64,000 nucleotides of DNA, from NCBI GenBank assembly GCA_964019415.1, contig OZ025887.1, forward strand, positions 3,155,306 to 3,219,305, written 5' to 3'. Below the pieces are notes generated by a model, which saw only the letters and a list, made by a program, of their open reading frames with translations, was not told the DNA's origin and made no database searches. The translations under genes and the position numbers were made by a program. The stretch is from Ianthella basta (taxonomy: Eukaryota > Porifera > Demospongiae > Verongiida > Ianthellidae). Shown piece by piece: positions 41,661 to 53,194 of the stretch (position 1 is its first letter; each line of letters starts with the position of its first letter).

Positions 41661-44600
41661 ATGGCGGGGTCTAACCAGCATGTGAGCGCCTCCGCTGGTC
41701 TACTAACGTTACTGCCAGTACAGTGGTGGACGAGACCACCGCTTTGCGCCCCGGTAGTGCGTTGTACTTGACCGAGTCTCGCCTTCTCTTTCCTGAATGC
41801 TTCAGGTGGTGCGGATATTTGCCGAAAACCTAAGACAAGTCCAGACCCTGTACGAGACCTGCCCCATCTACGCACAGTAAGTTCACTCTGTCATCCCCGG
41901 ACACCCTGACAGGCAGTCTGGCCTGTACTGTATATGGTTACTAGCCAGTTTTGTCCGCAATGGCCACGACATGGGGTATCATTGCTGCTATGGCATTATG
42001 ACGGTCGGAATCTGTTGCAAGCGCTAAATAGCTTTGAGTGCCTTGGGCTGAACGTGTATGTCCCTAATGCTGGAGTCACTAGATGTGTGTGTATGTGTGA
42101 GAGAGAGAGAGAGAGCCGACCACCCAGCCACAGCCAGTAGCTCATTGTAACTGGTTATTGACACAAGGACAGGAGGGTATGTGAAAGGCGTAGTTGGTCA
42201 ATAGCTAACTGCCTTTCAGTTTCACCTGAACAGGTAAGGGTAGATGTGGGGTCTGGACTGGTATGGACACGGCCAGTTTGCTCAGCTAGAGTGCAATATT
42301 GCTACAAAGCTGAACCCTGGAATCAAGGTAGCAAATTCTGTGGAGGCCCAATTCTGCGAGATCAGAGCTGAATTAGCTGGCCTGTTCTTATAGTTACGTG
42401 GGTCGTTAGTAGTTGTTTCACAGCCTGCAGCTTGGGGGAGCATAGTAAACTATAAGTGGACCATCTGCAAACAAGGGAGTGTGCTGTCACAGTATGTTAG
42501 GTATCTCTTCCATGTGTTGCCCACATAGGATTGTGCACACCTCCTTGAGTACATGTGTCTGTGTCTGTTAGCAGGCTACTCCCATCACAGCATACCATGT
42601 GTGCGGTGCAGTAGTTGTGGCGTGTTGCTTATGTGATTGTGAGCACATGAAACCTTGTTGAGTGTGACATAAGCAGTCAAGGGCTGCCCATCCCCCCTCA
42701 CCCTGCAGGCCAAATGCAGTAAGAAAGCAAGCTGAAGAGGTGGTCATCACAGGGTCCATTGTGAGTCCTACATGGCTGGGGTGGGTAGGCTGTCTCTGGT
42801 ACACAGTCGTGTGTCTACCACTGAGGCAGTCTAGTGGCTTAGTGCATTTCAGAGTTTAGAGGTGAAGTTCGTCTGTTTTCACTTGCACCAATAACAAAGG
42901 TGCTTGTACAAGCATGTGCCTTACATATGTAAACGCTAATTATGTTACTTACACTTCCTCCTACTTCAGTTTTGCCGGGAGAATGCTGAGACAGTTCTAA
43001 AGGCTTGTGAACGCTACTGGCACTTTTCCTACTTGCAGCGCCATCAAGGTAACCCAAGAGTGTAATGTTGCACACATTTCAGCACTAACTGGTAGTGGTG
43101 CTGTGTACACAAGTCTCAGTTGCTGTTCTGTGGCATATAGTGCCATTGCACCGTGCTTTGTTTCTTCCTGTGCAGCCAATGAGTTTCTGATACGGGAGGT
43201 CCCAGGGGTAGGTTTAGTGACTGGTGCTACAGACCTTCCTCCCCCTGGACACAGCTGGTAGTCACATCCTTCTTCCCTTCCCTTGTGTTTCCTCTCAGTC
43301 CTTCATTGTACGTAGGGCTAGCAAGATGGACAGCTATGCCTTGTCCATTCGACTGCCACCCCATTGTGCTGACCCAGTGACACACTACCTGATCGTAAAG
43401 GAACCCAGAGGTTAGTGACCATGTCCAGTGTACTGTGTGTGGCCTTCATCTTGGCATTGCCCAACTCTGTATGCTGCTTGCGGTCCTGTCCTGCAGGCTA
43501 TGTGGTCCAAGGGTCTAAGCTTCCTTTCCCCACATTGTATGCACTCTTGGGTCACTTCTGCTTCAAGCAGAGGTAGGTGACGGTCAGGCCACTCAGCAGC
43601 TAGTGTGTTGATGTAGTAGCTTGTGTTCACCATCTCCCCCCTCCCCTCCCCCTCCCCCTCCCCCTCCCCTCCCCCCTTCATGCTTCACATGTCCTCACAG
43701 TGGAGGAATGCCCTGTCTGCTGAGACCGCCCAATGTTCCTATCGCTAAATCATCCCTGGACCCAACCAGGGCCGGATATGCCAGTGAGTGCCTGCAGGCT
43801 TTACATTCCATTGGCCGTGGTGTTGAGTTACAGTGTGACCGAGTACCTGAGTGTTGTGCACCTCACTCTCCTGCACAGCTCTGGAGGAGGCAGGGATGTA
43901 TGATTCACAGAAGAGGTAGATCGCTGCATTCTCCCTTGGGGGCAGGCTCTGATGACTGCTACACATACATACAATATATTTGTACACTGACCACCACTAT
44001 AGTGTACAGTGCAGTGGGCGGCCAGGTGTTCACATACCCACCATTGTCACTGTTGCATTTTGCTTTGGTGGATGTAGACGCATTGATGGGAGGGCTGTCT
44101 CAAAGATGATCCGATCACAGAAGCCACTGGCAGGGGATGAATCGCCTCCACCGCTCCCCCCTCCTAGGCATGCTAAAGGAAGCCGGTTAGGGGGTGTGTG
44201 GGGGTAGGGTATGGACAGTATAGTTTACTTGCATCAGTTGGAGTGTGTTCATCACCTGTGAGATTGGGATAGGTATGAATGCACGTATGTTAATGTTAAC
44301 CAGTTTAGAGAGTATACTGCAAGTATGTGTGCATGTGTGTGTTGTACTATGCGTGTGTGGTGACTGCACCCTAATGGTATGGGGTGGAGAGATAATGTCC
44401 TCACTGATCACCACTTTCAGTTTGTGTCAAGTAATGTGTGCAGTGCTCATGTGTTGTGTGGCTGAGCATTACTCAGTGTTGGCAAGTGTCTTCCATCCTA
44501 CTCTATCCAGGAATGGTGCTTGCTCGCGCTCTCGGACTACATATGAAGACATCTCTATCACTGCTGCTGATGAGTCAGGCAGACAGGAGAGAGGTGTGGC

Positions 44601-47600
44601 CCCTGGGTCAGTGCGCTACGTCCAGCGCCTCTCCAGTGTGTATGGCCAGCTGGACCAACTGGCTCAGCAGGTGGCTGAAATGATCAACAACGACGAATCG
44701 CCCCATGATGAGGCAATGGAGATTGAGGACTTTGAGGTGGAGGTCAGTGCAAGTGATGACAGTGGAGATGAGTATGACAACCATAAGGAACACACCAGTC
44801 TGCCCACAAGGCAGGAGAGTAGCGGGGAGCTTGAAGCCAGAAGGATGGCAACTGCCAAAGAGCCTCCTGTTGTCCCAGGGTACAGCCCAGATAGCCCTTC
44901 ACTCCAGCCCCAGGGGCGTGCACGCAAGACCTACCATGCGTTACCCAGTAGACCTACTTCTATTGGTTCACACCACTCTCCTGTCCCACCACGGTCACCA
45001 ATGCAGTCTCCTGAGCCAAACCCTCCCCCACTCCCACCCCGCCTCAGCAAGTCCTTCCATGACAACAGGGACCTACCACCCAAGCGTACCTCCTCTCCAT
45101 CTCTGGACCACTCCTCACTATCCCCCCTTCCGCCACGCCCCCCTAAACCGTACCGTATGTACAAGCAGCCCCATGTGGACCTCTCATCCTCACCAAGGGA
45201 GCGGGCTCCCAGTGTAGAGAACCGCCAAAGTATGTCAGAGTCCGCTCTGCAGGAGTGGACAAGGACAGGGTCCACAGGAGAGCTCCCCAGGAAGGCAGAC
45301 CTGCAGAGCGCGGCCTCCTCAGCGTCTTCCCTTACCTCCTCCATACCAGTGTCCACAGTGGACCCACTAGTGACATCATCATCCAGTGGGCATAAAACAA
45401 CAGAGTGAGTAGTTGCGCACTACAAGCGTACGTACGTACGTACACTGTTGCTGGTAGTGGTCACCTTGTGCAGGTACAGGGGGTAGGTGCAGGTATGAAT
45501 GAGTGTCACGCTGTGGTGCATGTTACTACAGCACTCTGTACATTTGGTCGATGCTGGTGCTCCCTACCATGCTGTGCTGATCGTACTGCATACAAGTATA
45601 ACATTCGTTCTCTAATGACGTGCCACCACCAATTGATTTGGTACATAACTACATATTCATGTGAATGGCATTTACAAAGCATTGCCCTCTCATTTGCCCT
45701 AACTCCTACTGCGTGCACCTCATGGGGTCAATCTACCTTTGTTCCTGTTCAATAGCTTCCTATTTTAAGATTAGTGGTGGGCAAGTTTTGTTTTATGTAT
45801 GACATCCATATTGGTGGAGTTACACACATACGTAGCTGAGCCCAGCAGGAAGACACCCAAGTAGCTGTATGTTGCTGCACACTACCTGCCTACACAGTCC
45901 AATGTGCAGTACAGTATACTGCAGTGTTTGCAATACTTGTCAACAATGATAGTACATATGTACTAGTCTATACTGGTGCAGTCAGTAAGAGAGCAGTTTG
46001 TTTTGTCATTGTTGTCGTGCTGGTGACAGGTAGGTCTTATTAGATCCGTGTAATATGTGTGTGTCCTTGATGGAGCCCTTTGTCAGGGAACTCATTAGGA
46101 CTTCATCAGAACTCTTGCTGATAGATTTAGTTGTTTGCGCTTCAATACCTACTCCCACAGTAGTTGTACATAATTTGTGGTTGGGGGCAGGAGTCATGTC
46201 ATTACATGCCCAGACTGTAACAAGAGCACCACAATGGGATTGGGAGTTCAAAGCAGTACCAGTATATGGTACCACATTTGTGCAGGTCTGAGCCCGAGGG
46301 TGACAGCATCATGAGCGACTCGGGGGTGCATGCAGCAAAGCAGCAAGGAAGCAAGGGCAGGGGATATGTCAAGCAAAAGAAGGCTCGGAAGAAGCTGAAA
46401 TGTGAGAATTGACATTGTTACTAAGCTATGTACATCTCGCATACAGTGTCATTGTACTGGCACTGTTAGTCTATGTCTCCACTCCTACCTATATACTCTC
46501 CCTCCAGTGCGCTTCCATGTGAAGACCCCAGCTGAGAAGATAGCTGAACTAATTCATGACTTGTCACAATCGGACTCTGGCCAGTTTGCGCAGGTGCTGT
46601 CCGGTTTCTGCAATCGTGCCAAGCATTCACATGCCAATTACCAGATGCTGCTACAAGAGACCAGGCAGTGCATGGACCAGCTGCGGAAGGTACTGCTGAA
46701 GGAGCATGCAGCAGAGCTGGACAAGAGGGGGCGCAAGGTGAGCCAACTCGCACCACGTCTAGGCTGCTGAAGAGCCCTCGTCTACTGTAACTGCCCACCA
46801 CTCCTGCTTTGCCCTGGTGTCTGCATTAGCGGTGCAAGCTGTTTGATGAAGTGTTAGAGCGGACCCTGCAAGATGTGGTGATTGGACCTTTGTATGAGCG
46901 CATCATGGCTGTCATGGAGGAGCACTTTGAGAAGTAAGTGCCTATACTCACTGCAGTGTTGTGCTCCACTGCACCACTGTCCACATGGTGCTAACATACG
47001 TAGGTGGTGAAACATGTGCACGTGTACAGAACTTTCAACAAAGCATGCAGTTTAGCTTGTTTTGAGCACTTCTTAGCTCTTGTAACTTCTCAGCTTGGGC
47101 CTATTCACTGCACACAATGAATAGGGTTATTCTGTCATATCCCTGTGGTTGGGGAATGGGAAAGGGAGGTGTGGGAAGTTATAGCTCCACTTTCAATCCT
47201 GGATAAGCACCATAAGAGGTCTTTGTTGACACACTGTGTATGCTCCGTGTTGTGTGGAGTGTCATGACATATGTACCTAAGAGTGCAACCCTGTCATCTT
47301 CTGTGTACCTGGATGTGCTGCAGCTCAAAAGATTTGCAAATCCTGCAAACCAACATTGCCCATGGCAAATTGCTGGACCAAGGAGAGCTGGGTATCCGTG
47401 ACAACATTGTGGTTCCTGACGGTGCATCCATGGCAGCTATTGCTGAGACACTCAAACGGATGGAGCAGACAACCTCTGCCATGGTGAAGCTGGAGCTGCT
47501 GCTGGAGGCCGTCAAACTCACCTATGACAATGTGAGTCATTCCTTAGACCAAGGCAGTAATGAACATTGTATGTATACACACTGTACACCGTGGAGCGTG

Positions 47601-50600
47601 GTTGTGCTAGCATGCCAGAGAAGAGCAACTTGTCAATTCGTTATCCTGTGCCTGCATACGTATGTACAATACTGAAATATACCGTAATTGCTGACAATTT
47701 CATTGTGTAGAAATTTTCATGGTTGCTGTCAGCCATGAAAATTATACACACGAAAATTTATGTACAAAGAATATAGTAGCAACAAATAATTGTAACTTGC
47801 ATCTAATAGTATAATGTCCAATAATGATGGTCTGCATCTGAATGCAGCACTTGTGTTGGCAGGAGCCAGAAGAGATGGCTGTACTGAGGTGCCTACAGCA
47901 GAAAGAAGGTCTTCCAGATCTACGTGGCTCAATAGTGTCTGCTGTACTACGTACCTTCGTGGTCCTTGCCACAGCTAACATGTTGGCCTGCACTGCATGG
48001 AGCGCAAACAGGAGCGCAGACCTTATCAGCACTAGCCCTAAGATCCGAGCACAAGTAGGTAAATGCTCTGCTTGTGTCACAGCACGGCTGCAACAGTGCA
48101 CTTCTTTTCCAGGGAGCTGAATCAACAGGGTCAGTGAGACTACTGTGCGTTTAATCAGGATGCCCTACGTTGGAGAATGAGGAAGAGCTAGAATGTCTTC
48201 AATTGGAAAGCTGGTGCACTGTATTCTGCTATGCCTTAATAATCCTACTATAATTTACGGGATCTAGAATTTGGATGTATGTTTGTTCAGCCATAAAATC
48301 GCCGCCTTGCCGGGAATGGGCTCGAGACGCTCCGTGCCTGTTGATGAACTCGGGGGACATGTTCTTAGCGGGGTGCCGTTCGCCTAGCTGCCTTGCGGCC
48401 GAAAAGGGAGACGTCCTTCGTCAAATCTCCGCGGGCCGACACGCCATTTTTAACATTATCGACCGGCCCTTCCACTACCGGCCATTGGCGTACTTGATAC
48501 GAGCCAAGCCAGTTAAGGGAGTGGGAGGACATGAGCTTAGAGAGGTGTCGTTCACCTAGCTGCTCTGCAGCCGAAGAAAGCGCTTCCTTTTTTCCGGCGG
48601 GCCGAGACGCCATTTTTAATTATTGGTTTCTGGGACTTCCGGTTACGGAAAATCTTATTCGTTGTCGCCAAACGTTCGAATTAAACACTACCGTCGTTAT
48701 AGCAGCTAGTCTCCGTTGCTACCTGTGCAGATAGTTCAAAACTGGCAAGGTACCGACTCACTGGCTTGCGATAAGCTGGAACCTGCCCGTAGGGCGGGCA
48801 TTCAGCTCGTGTACACAAATATGTATAACTTTGTGGGGTTTAAATTTTGTGGGTAGCCCAGATCACAAAATTTTTGCCACATGAAAATTTCAACAATTAC
48901 AGTAGTCCACTTGTCACATACAGCTTGCAAATGTTTGGATATAGGAAGCAGCAGGTGTTCACAGAGTGTAGTACAATCTATGGAGTGTCCTCGAACGAGG
49001 CAGTGTGTTTTACAGTGCAAGTATAGTCCATACTGTACAAGCATACAGACAGCACTGTGTGCAGTATGGTGAACAATGACAGTTTGACCACCTGAGGAGT
49101 GTGACCCGAGTTAATGTGCATATGGTGGTGACAGTACAGAAGATAAGAGAGATACCACAAGACATTACTTCAGTAACCTCTGTGCCTATAACTCAGCTGT
49201 CTCAGCCTGTTGTAGCAATAGGACTGGAATTAACGCTGATGTACATGTCTGGTGCCAGTGCAGAGTGCAGTAGCATGTGTTGACCATTCGCCATTGCATG
49301 TGAAATGCTAAGTTTGTGATTATGTTGCTCTTTGCATTACATTAGGCAACCACGACACCCAGCATTCCCTGTACTAACTGTGTTTAAGCATATTCCACTT
49401 AATTAGCACTACTTTAGCAAACTAGTGTATCTAATTGTGTGCATCCGGTTGTGTGCAGTGGTATGTGGGTATCACATCTGCTTGCTTGTCCTGAAGGTGC
49501 ACGATGCTAGGGACCCTACTAGAGTCATGAAGAGCCTGGGAGCTGACGGTAAGTTGTCAATGGATCAAGTATTTGATATATTGTTTAAGGTGCAGTGAAG
49601 TGGTCGCAATGGTTGTGTTGGCTGCTGTGTGCATGCTGTCATGTCTTGTATCAAGATTGCCTAAGTGCCTTGCTGGACTCCCTGCGGTTTACACCCCCCC
49701 TTCCCTCCCCTGTCCCCCATCTTTAGACTTTCTCCCAATATTTGTCTGGGTCCTGTTGCAGTGTGAGTGTGGCAGAGCGGAGCTGGAGGCAGAGTTCATG
49801 TGGGGATTGGTCCACCCATCCCTTCTCAATGGGGAGGGTGGTTACTACCTCACCACCCTAACCAGTGCTGTGCAGGTTGTGAAGCAGCTCAAGTTTGACA
49901 ACATGGCCTTGGATGAGGGCAAACCGGAGAACAAGGTGCACCTGAGGGTATTGCATGGGGGTGTGGTGAGGGGATGGGGGTGGGGGGTGGGGGGTGCTTG
50001 TCCTCTGCAGTAGACATGTGTTTTACCCTTTTGTACTGTACTAGGCACTTGTTGGGTGTGCTAGGATGTGGTGCTTTAAACTAGTAGCTATTACCCTACA
50101 GCTATTGTACAGTAAAGGAAGGAACTGATTAGCGTGCCTAATGCTTTTGTGTGTTTTTCGATGGCTGGTCAGACACTATTGTACTGTCTAGCCCTTCCTC
50201 TTGCTTCACACAGGGTCTTGCTCCCATGTCAGAATGTATGGCCTTCCTAGAAGTATTTGTAGAACATCCTGTCATTGGCTCTCGCACCACTTCTGCCCTC
50301 ATCCCAGTTCATTCCAACTTGGATGCTGCAAGTACATGTAAGTGCTAGAGCTCTCTTCCACTTCTCCTGCACTGCACTCTGGTGGCTGTGTGATACTTCC
50401 ATCACGGCAACTACTAAGATGACTGCCCTTTGTGGGTGGTTGTATGTTACCTTATGTGTGTGCCTTGACTAGTGGTATTCATTGAGAGGTGCTAGCAAGT
50501 TCCCTGTGGGGATGGTTCCACGATGTGCTGGTGAGCACCTACACGCTCCAGTCTCATTCCCCCAACATAGCACAGTGTATGGCTCTCACACACGCCTTAA

Positions 50601-50777
50601 TGCCATGCACACTTTACTTAGTACTTTGTAGGACTAGTCGAACATACATTATACTCCAATAGCACCCATGCAGCATGTGCTTTGTCATGTGCAAAGTATG
50701 TAGCCTCAGTTATTGGTGATGTGCTACCTTCTTCCCTTCCTATGTTCTATCACTTGCCATTCACCTTTGAAGTGATG

Positions 50778-50833
<56 letters not shown>

Positions 50834-51218
50834 GTGTGCGTGTGTGTGTGTGTGTGCGCGCGCGCGCGTGTGTGTGTGTACACTTCAGAGGCACAAATGT
50901 ATGTAGTTGCACATGCCATTCCACCTCCCTCATCATATGTTGTATCATGTTCACAGGCCAGCTGCTTGTGTCGCGATACCAAGGGACACTCAACCTGAAT
51001 CCTGATGAGTACCACTTGTATGCTGTAGAAGGCAATCAAGGTACTTACATAGGCTGTGCCCCCTCGCCCCAGTTGCCTTGTAACTCTCACATACTCCAAC
51101 CATTGTAGAAACAGAGTTGCCACCGGATGCTTGCCCACAGCTTATTAGAGCACATTGGCCCAGTCAGGAGGACGGGGTACGCCGCTACTTTGCCTTTCTG
51201 AGGAGAAGACAACAGTGA
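41661..51218 (+). CDS. RIN-family Rab5 GEF: SH2, proline-rich, VPS9, RA-like; about 19 exons
   Basis: Confident exons: 42970-43048, 43176-43207, 43299-43410, 43497-43572, 43701-43783, 43879-43915, 44078-44185, 44511-45404, 46286-46401, 46508-46737, 46830-46933, 47324-47531, 49497-49548, 49727-49935, 50214-50337, 50957-51040 and 51109-51218; phases agree (885 codons). Two earlier exons (41661-41753, 41806-41876) are tentative, and their junction to 42970 is unresolved. The SH2 domain shows PGSFIVRRASKMDSYALSIR and YVVQGSKLPFPTLYALLGHF. A long Ser/Pro-rich exon has SH3-ligand-like PPPLPPR and PLPPRPPKP. The RH/VPS9 region shows AEKIAELIHDLSQ, ADDFLPIFVWVLLQC and GEGGYYLTTL. A final RA-like segment has YQGTLNLNPDEYHLYAVEG. 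RIN proteins bind active Ras and activate Rab5 on early endosomes. Confidence 0.85.
42094..42116. repeat. TG then GA microsatellite in a RIN intron
   Basis: GTGTGTATGTGTGAGAGAGAGAGAGA-type run. Confidence 0.8.
43633..43677. repeat. CCCCTC pyrimidine repeat before a RIN exon
   Basis: (CCCCTC)-type polypyrimidine run 25-65 bp ahead of the acceptor at 43700. It may act as an extended splice tract. Confidence 0.8.
45426..45444. repeat. GTAC repeat
   Basis: GCGTACGTACGTACGTACAC in a RIN intron; self-complementary tetranucleotide repeat. Confidence 0.85.
47684..48907. mobile_element. Inverted pair of AT-rich mini-elements with GC-rich insert in a RIN intron
   Basis: The left end TACCGTAATTGCTGACAATT resembles, in inverted orientation, the right end (AAATTTCAACAATTACAGTA, complement TACTGTAATTGTTGAAATTT). 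Both carry internal AAATTTTC(A/G)TG motifs. Between them lies GC-richer sequence with two diverged copies of a roughly 110-bp segment at about 48380-48480 and 48550-48640 (each with CTAGCTGC, GCCGAA, GGGCCGA and CGCCATTTTTAA). Either one 1.2-kb composite element or two MITEs flanking older repeats. A 92-codon frame at 47842-48120 (LQQKEGLPDLRGSIVSAVLR) has no known domain. Confidence 0.45.
50782..50880. repeat. (TG)n/(CG)n microsatellite
   Basis: About 100 bp of GT repeats with an internal GCGCGCGCGC block, in the penultimate RIN region; potentially Z-DNA-forming. Confidence 0.95.
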
Positions 51219-52252
51219 CAGATCACCAATGAGCCAATAGAAGTGGTTCCTGCATGCTTTCTGTATCTGCAGATTGTATTTTTAAACAGGCACTTACACC
51301 GTTCAATCACTCAACAGGCACCATGTACGTACGTATATACAAGAATATATTCTTTGTTTCTGTAAGTGTAGGAGTGTCTATGTGCGTGTGTGTGTGATGT
51401 GTGTTACTGTGTGCTGTTCGGTTACATTAATGTACTTCATTGTATGCTCTGATGCTTATGATGTACCAGTATATAGGCTTGTGTACTACCTACCTAGTGG
51501 ACACCATAGTTTGGCAGCTGTACAGTATACATTCGATGTAGCAAGACTGCATGGCCTGAAGGGCAGATCGAGGTCTTCGCTAGAGGGGCTGTAGGTATTT
51601 TGGGTCTGCAGTCCTTGATAGTAGAAAGGTGCATTTTTTATACCCATATGATTAGAGGAAGGTGGGTGGGGGGTGAACCCCCAGTGGGTGGGTGTCCCTT
51701 TGGATCAGTCAGGAGCGGCTACAGCCACGTACACCCTTTGCATGCACTGCGATGATACCTGTTCATCTGAGTGAACTCCTAGCTGTGCATGTGTGGGTAT
51801 TCACTCGTCTCCCAGTGTCTTTGTTACATAGCTTGGGGTGCTGTGGACCATGGAGGGTGGCTGCCCTGGCCCAAAGGCCGTGACCAGTAGTGCTGCAATG
51901 TGCGATGTGCTAAGCAGCTATGTATGGTAAATCCATCCTCTTTTAGGACTTAAGTAACAATGGTGAGAGATATCTAAGACTATATTGCTTGTGCACTTTG
52001 CCATTGCTGGTTGTTAGTTCTGTAGGTTGACACGAGCCCTAACTGACATTGCCATTCTTCACTGAACATAATGATTGACTCATTTAAGCTCAGCTGTCAT
52101 CCCTCTACCAGTGAATGCAAGGCATGGTGCATGCATGGTTAATGAACTAGCAAGACTACTCTTTAGCTTGCATGTACATAATAAGTAGAGACACAGCAAA
52201 AATGAGTTCATGCAATTAAGGTTTGTGATGATTTTGTTCGCAGCTACTTCTG
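51219..52252. other. Intergenic space between RIN-type and LSM1 3' ends
   Basis: About 1 kb between two convergent genes. Small plus frames (51382-51594, 51692-51883) show no recognisable protein. Probably untranslated regions and repeats. Confidence 0.5.
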
Positions 52253-53122
52253 CTATACAAACATGTCATCGTCAGTCTTAATAGCCATTTGTCGCCGGAC
52301 ATCCTTTTTCCTCCTCTCCTCTTCAACCTCAGACTGCTGTGCTTCCAAGATCTGTTCAACTGACACACATTTTAAAGGAGACGTGCTCTCTCGTTCTGGG
52401 TCCTACAGGACATAAATGGTAGACACTGTCATGTGCATTAGCCCAGCACTAGCAACTACCAAGCTTGGCACAATACACCAGTGACCTTGAGTATCTCTCA
52501 AACATACTAACACTGTTTCCTGCCCCCCCCCCCCCCACACACACACTTACTACTTCTCCCATCAGAACTACATTCTCTCCGCGAACTATGAAGAGACCTC
52601 TGGGAATGTCGCCGTATTCCTTCCCAACATGAATTCGCTCAATTGTGTCTTGCAGAAGTAGATTAGCTGCAAACAGACCAATTGGATTATCACCACTAAT
52701 TACTTCACAGTGCACCACACATCGTCAAGGAAATAAACACGTAACTTTCTTCTCACCGAATTGATCGAGACTTCTCAGATAGCCGATCAATGTCCGACCA
52801 TCTCTTAGCACCACCAGAACTCTTTCTACAAGTTGACAAGCAACAAACAATGTTTTATCCTACCGCTTCACACCCAGCCATGAAGGCAGGACTGTGTGGT
52901 ACCAACACAAGCACTAACGCCGAGTAATAAAGTGGGTACAAAAGCAGTTTCAAGGACTTCATAGACACGTGGTTGAAACGATTCATGCCCTATGACACTT
53001 TGAAAGGGTACATAGATTATCTTACTGTCTAGGTCTTCCACCAGACTAGCAGATCCAGGAAGGTAAGACTGTATGCCGAGCCCTGCCGCCGTATCCGTTA
53101 AATTAGCATCTGTGGACGCCAT
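52253..53122 (-). CDS. LSM1: LSM1, U6-like Sm protein of the decapping activator ring, 4 exons
   Basis: Exons 53122-53026, 52825-52757, 52666-52551 and 52402-52253 join in phase to 143 codons. Sm motif 1 is [20 protein letters not shown] and Sm motif 2 is [16 protein letters not shown], both nearly as in other animals. [15 protein letters not shown] between them is an LSM1 signature. The C-terminal helix region ([20 protein letters not shown]) matches the LSM1-specific extension. The N-terminus is about 20 residues longer than in vertebrates ([20 protein letters not shown]). LSM1-7/Pat1 binds deadenylated mRNA 3' ends and promotes decapping in the cytoplasm. The gene is head-to-head with the hnRNP L gene. 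Confidence 0.93.
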
Positions 53123-53194
53123 TTTTATTCCGCCACATTGTACCGCGCATGCGTACAACACGGTTATATTGACCTCGTGCCCAGAGGGTTGGAT
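53123..53194. promoter_or_regulatory. 72-bp bidirectional promoter of LSM1 and hnRNP L
   Basis: The ATGs are only 72 bp apart. CGCCATTTTT at the LSM1 start is YY1-like on the opposite strand. No TATA box. Transcripts must start within this space or overlap each other's coding regions. Confidence 0.5.

Noticed and set aside
43621-44109. 162-codon plus frame
   Set aside because: Runs through introns of the RIN-type gene; only the pieces at 43701-43783 and others in a different phase are exons.
50682-51138. CVCVCV/HTHTHT open frames
   Set aside because: Products of the TG/CA microsatellite.
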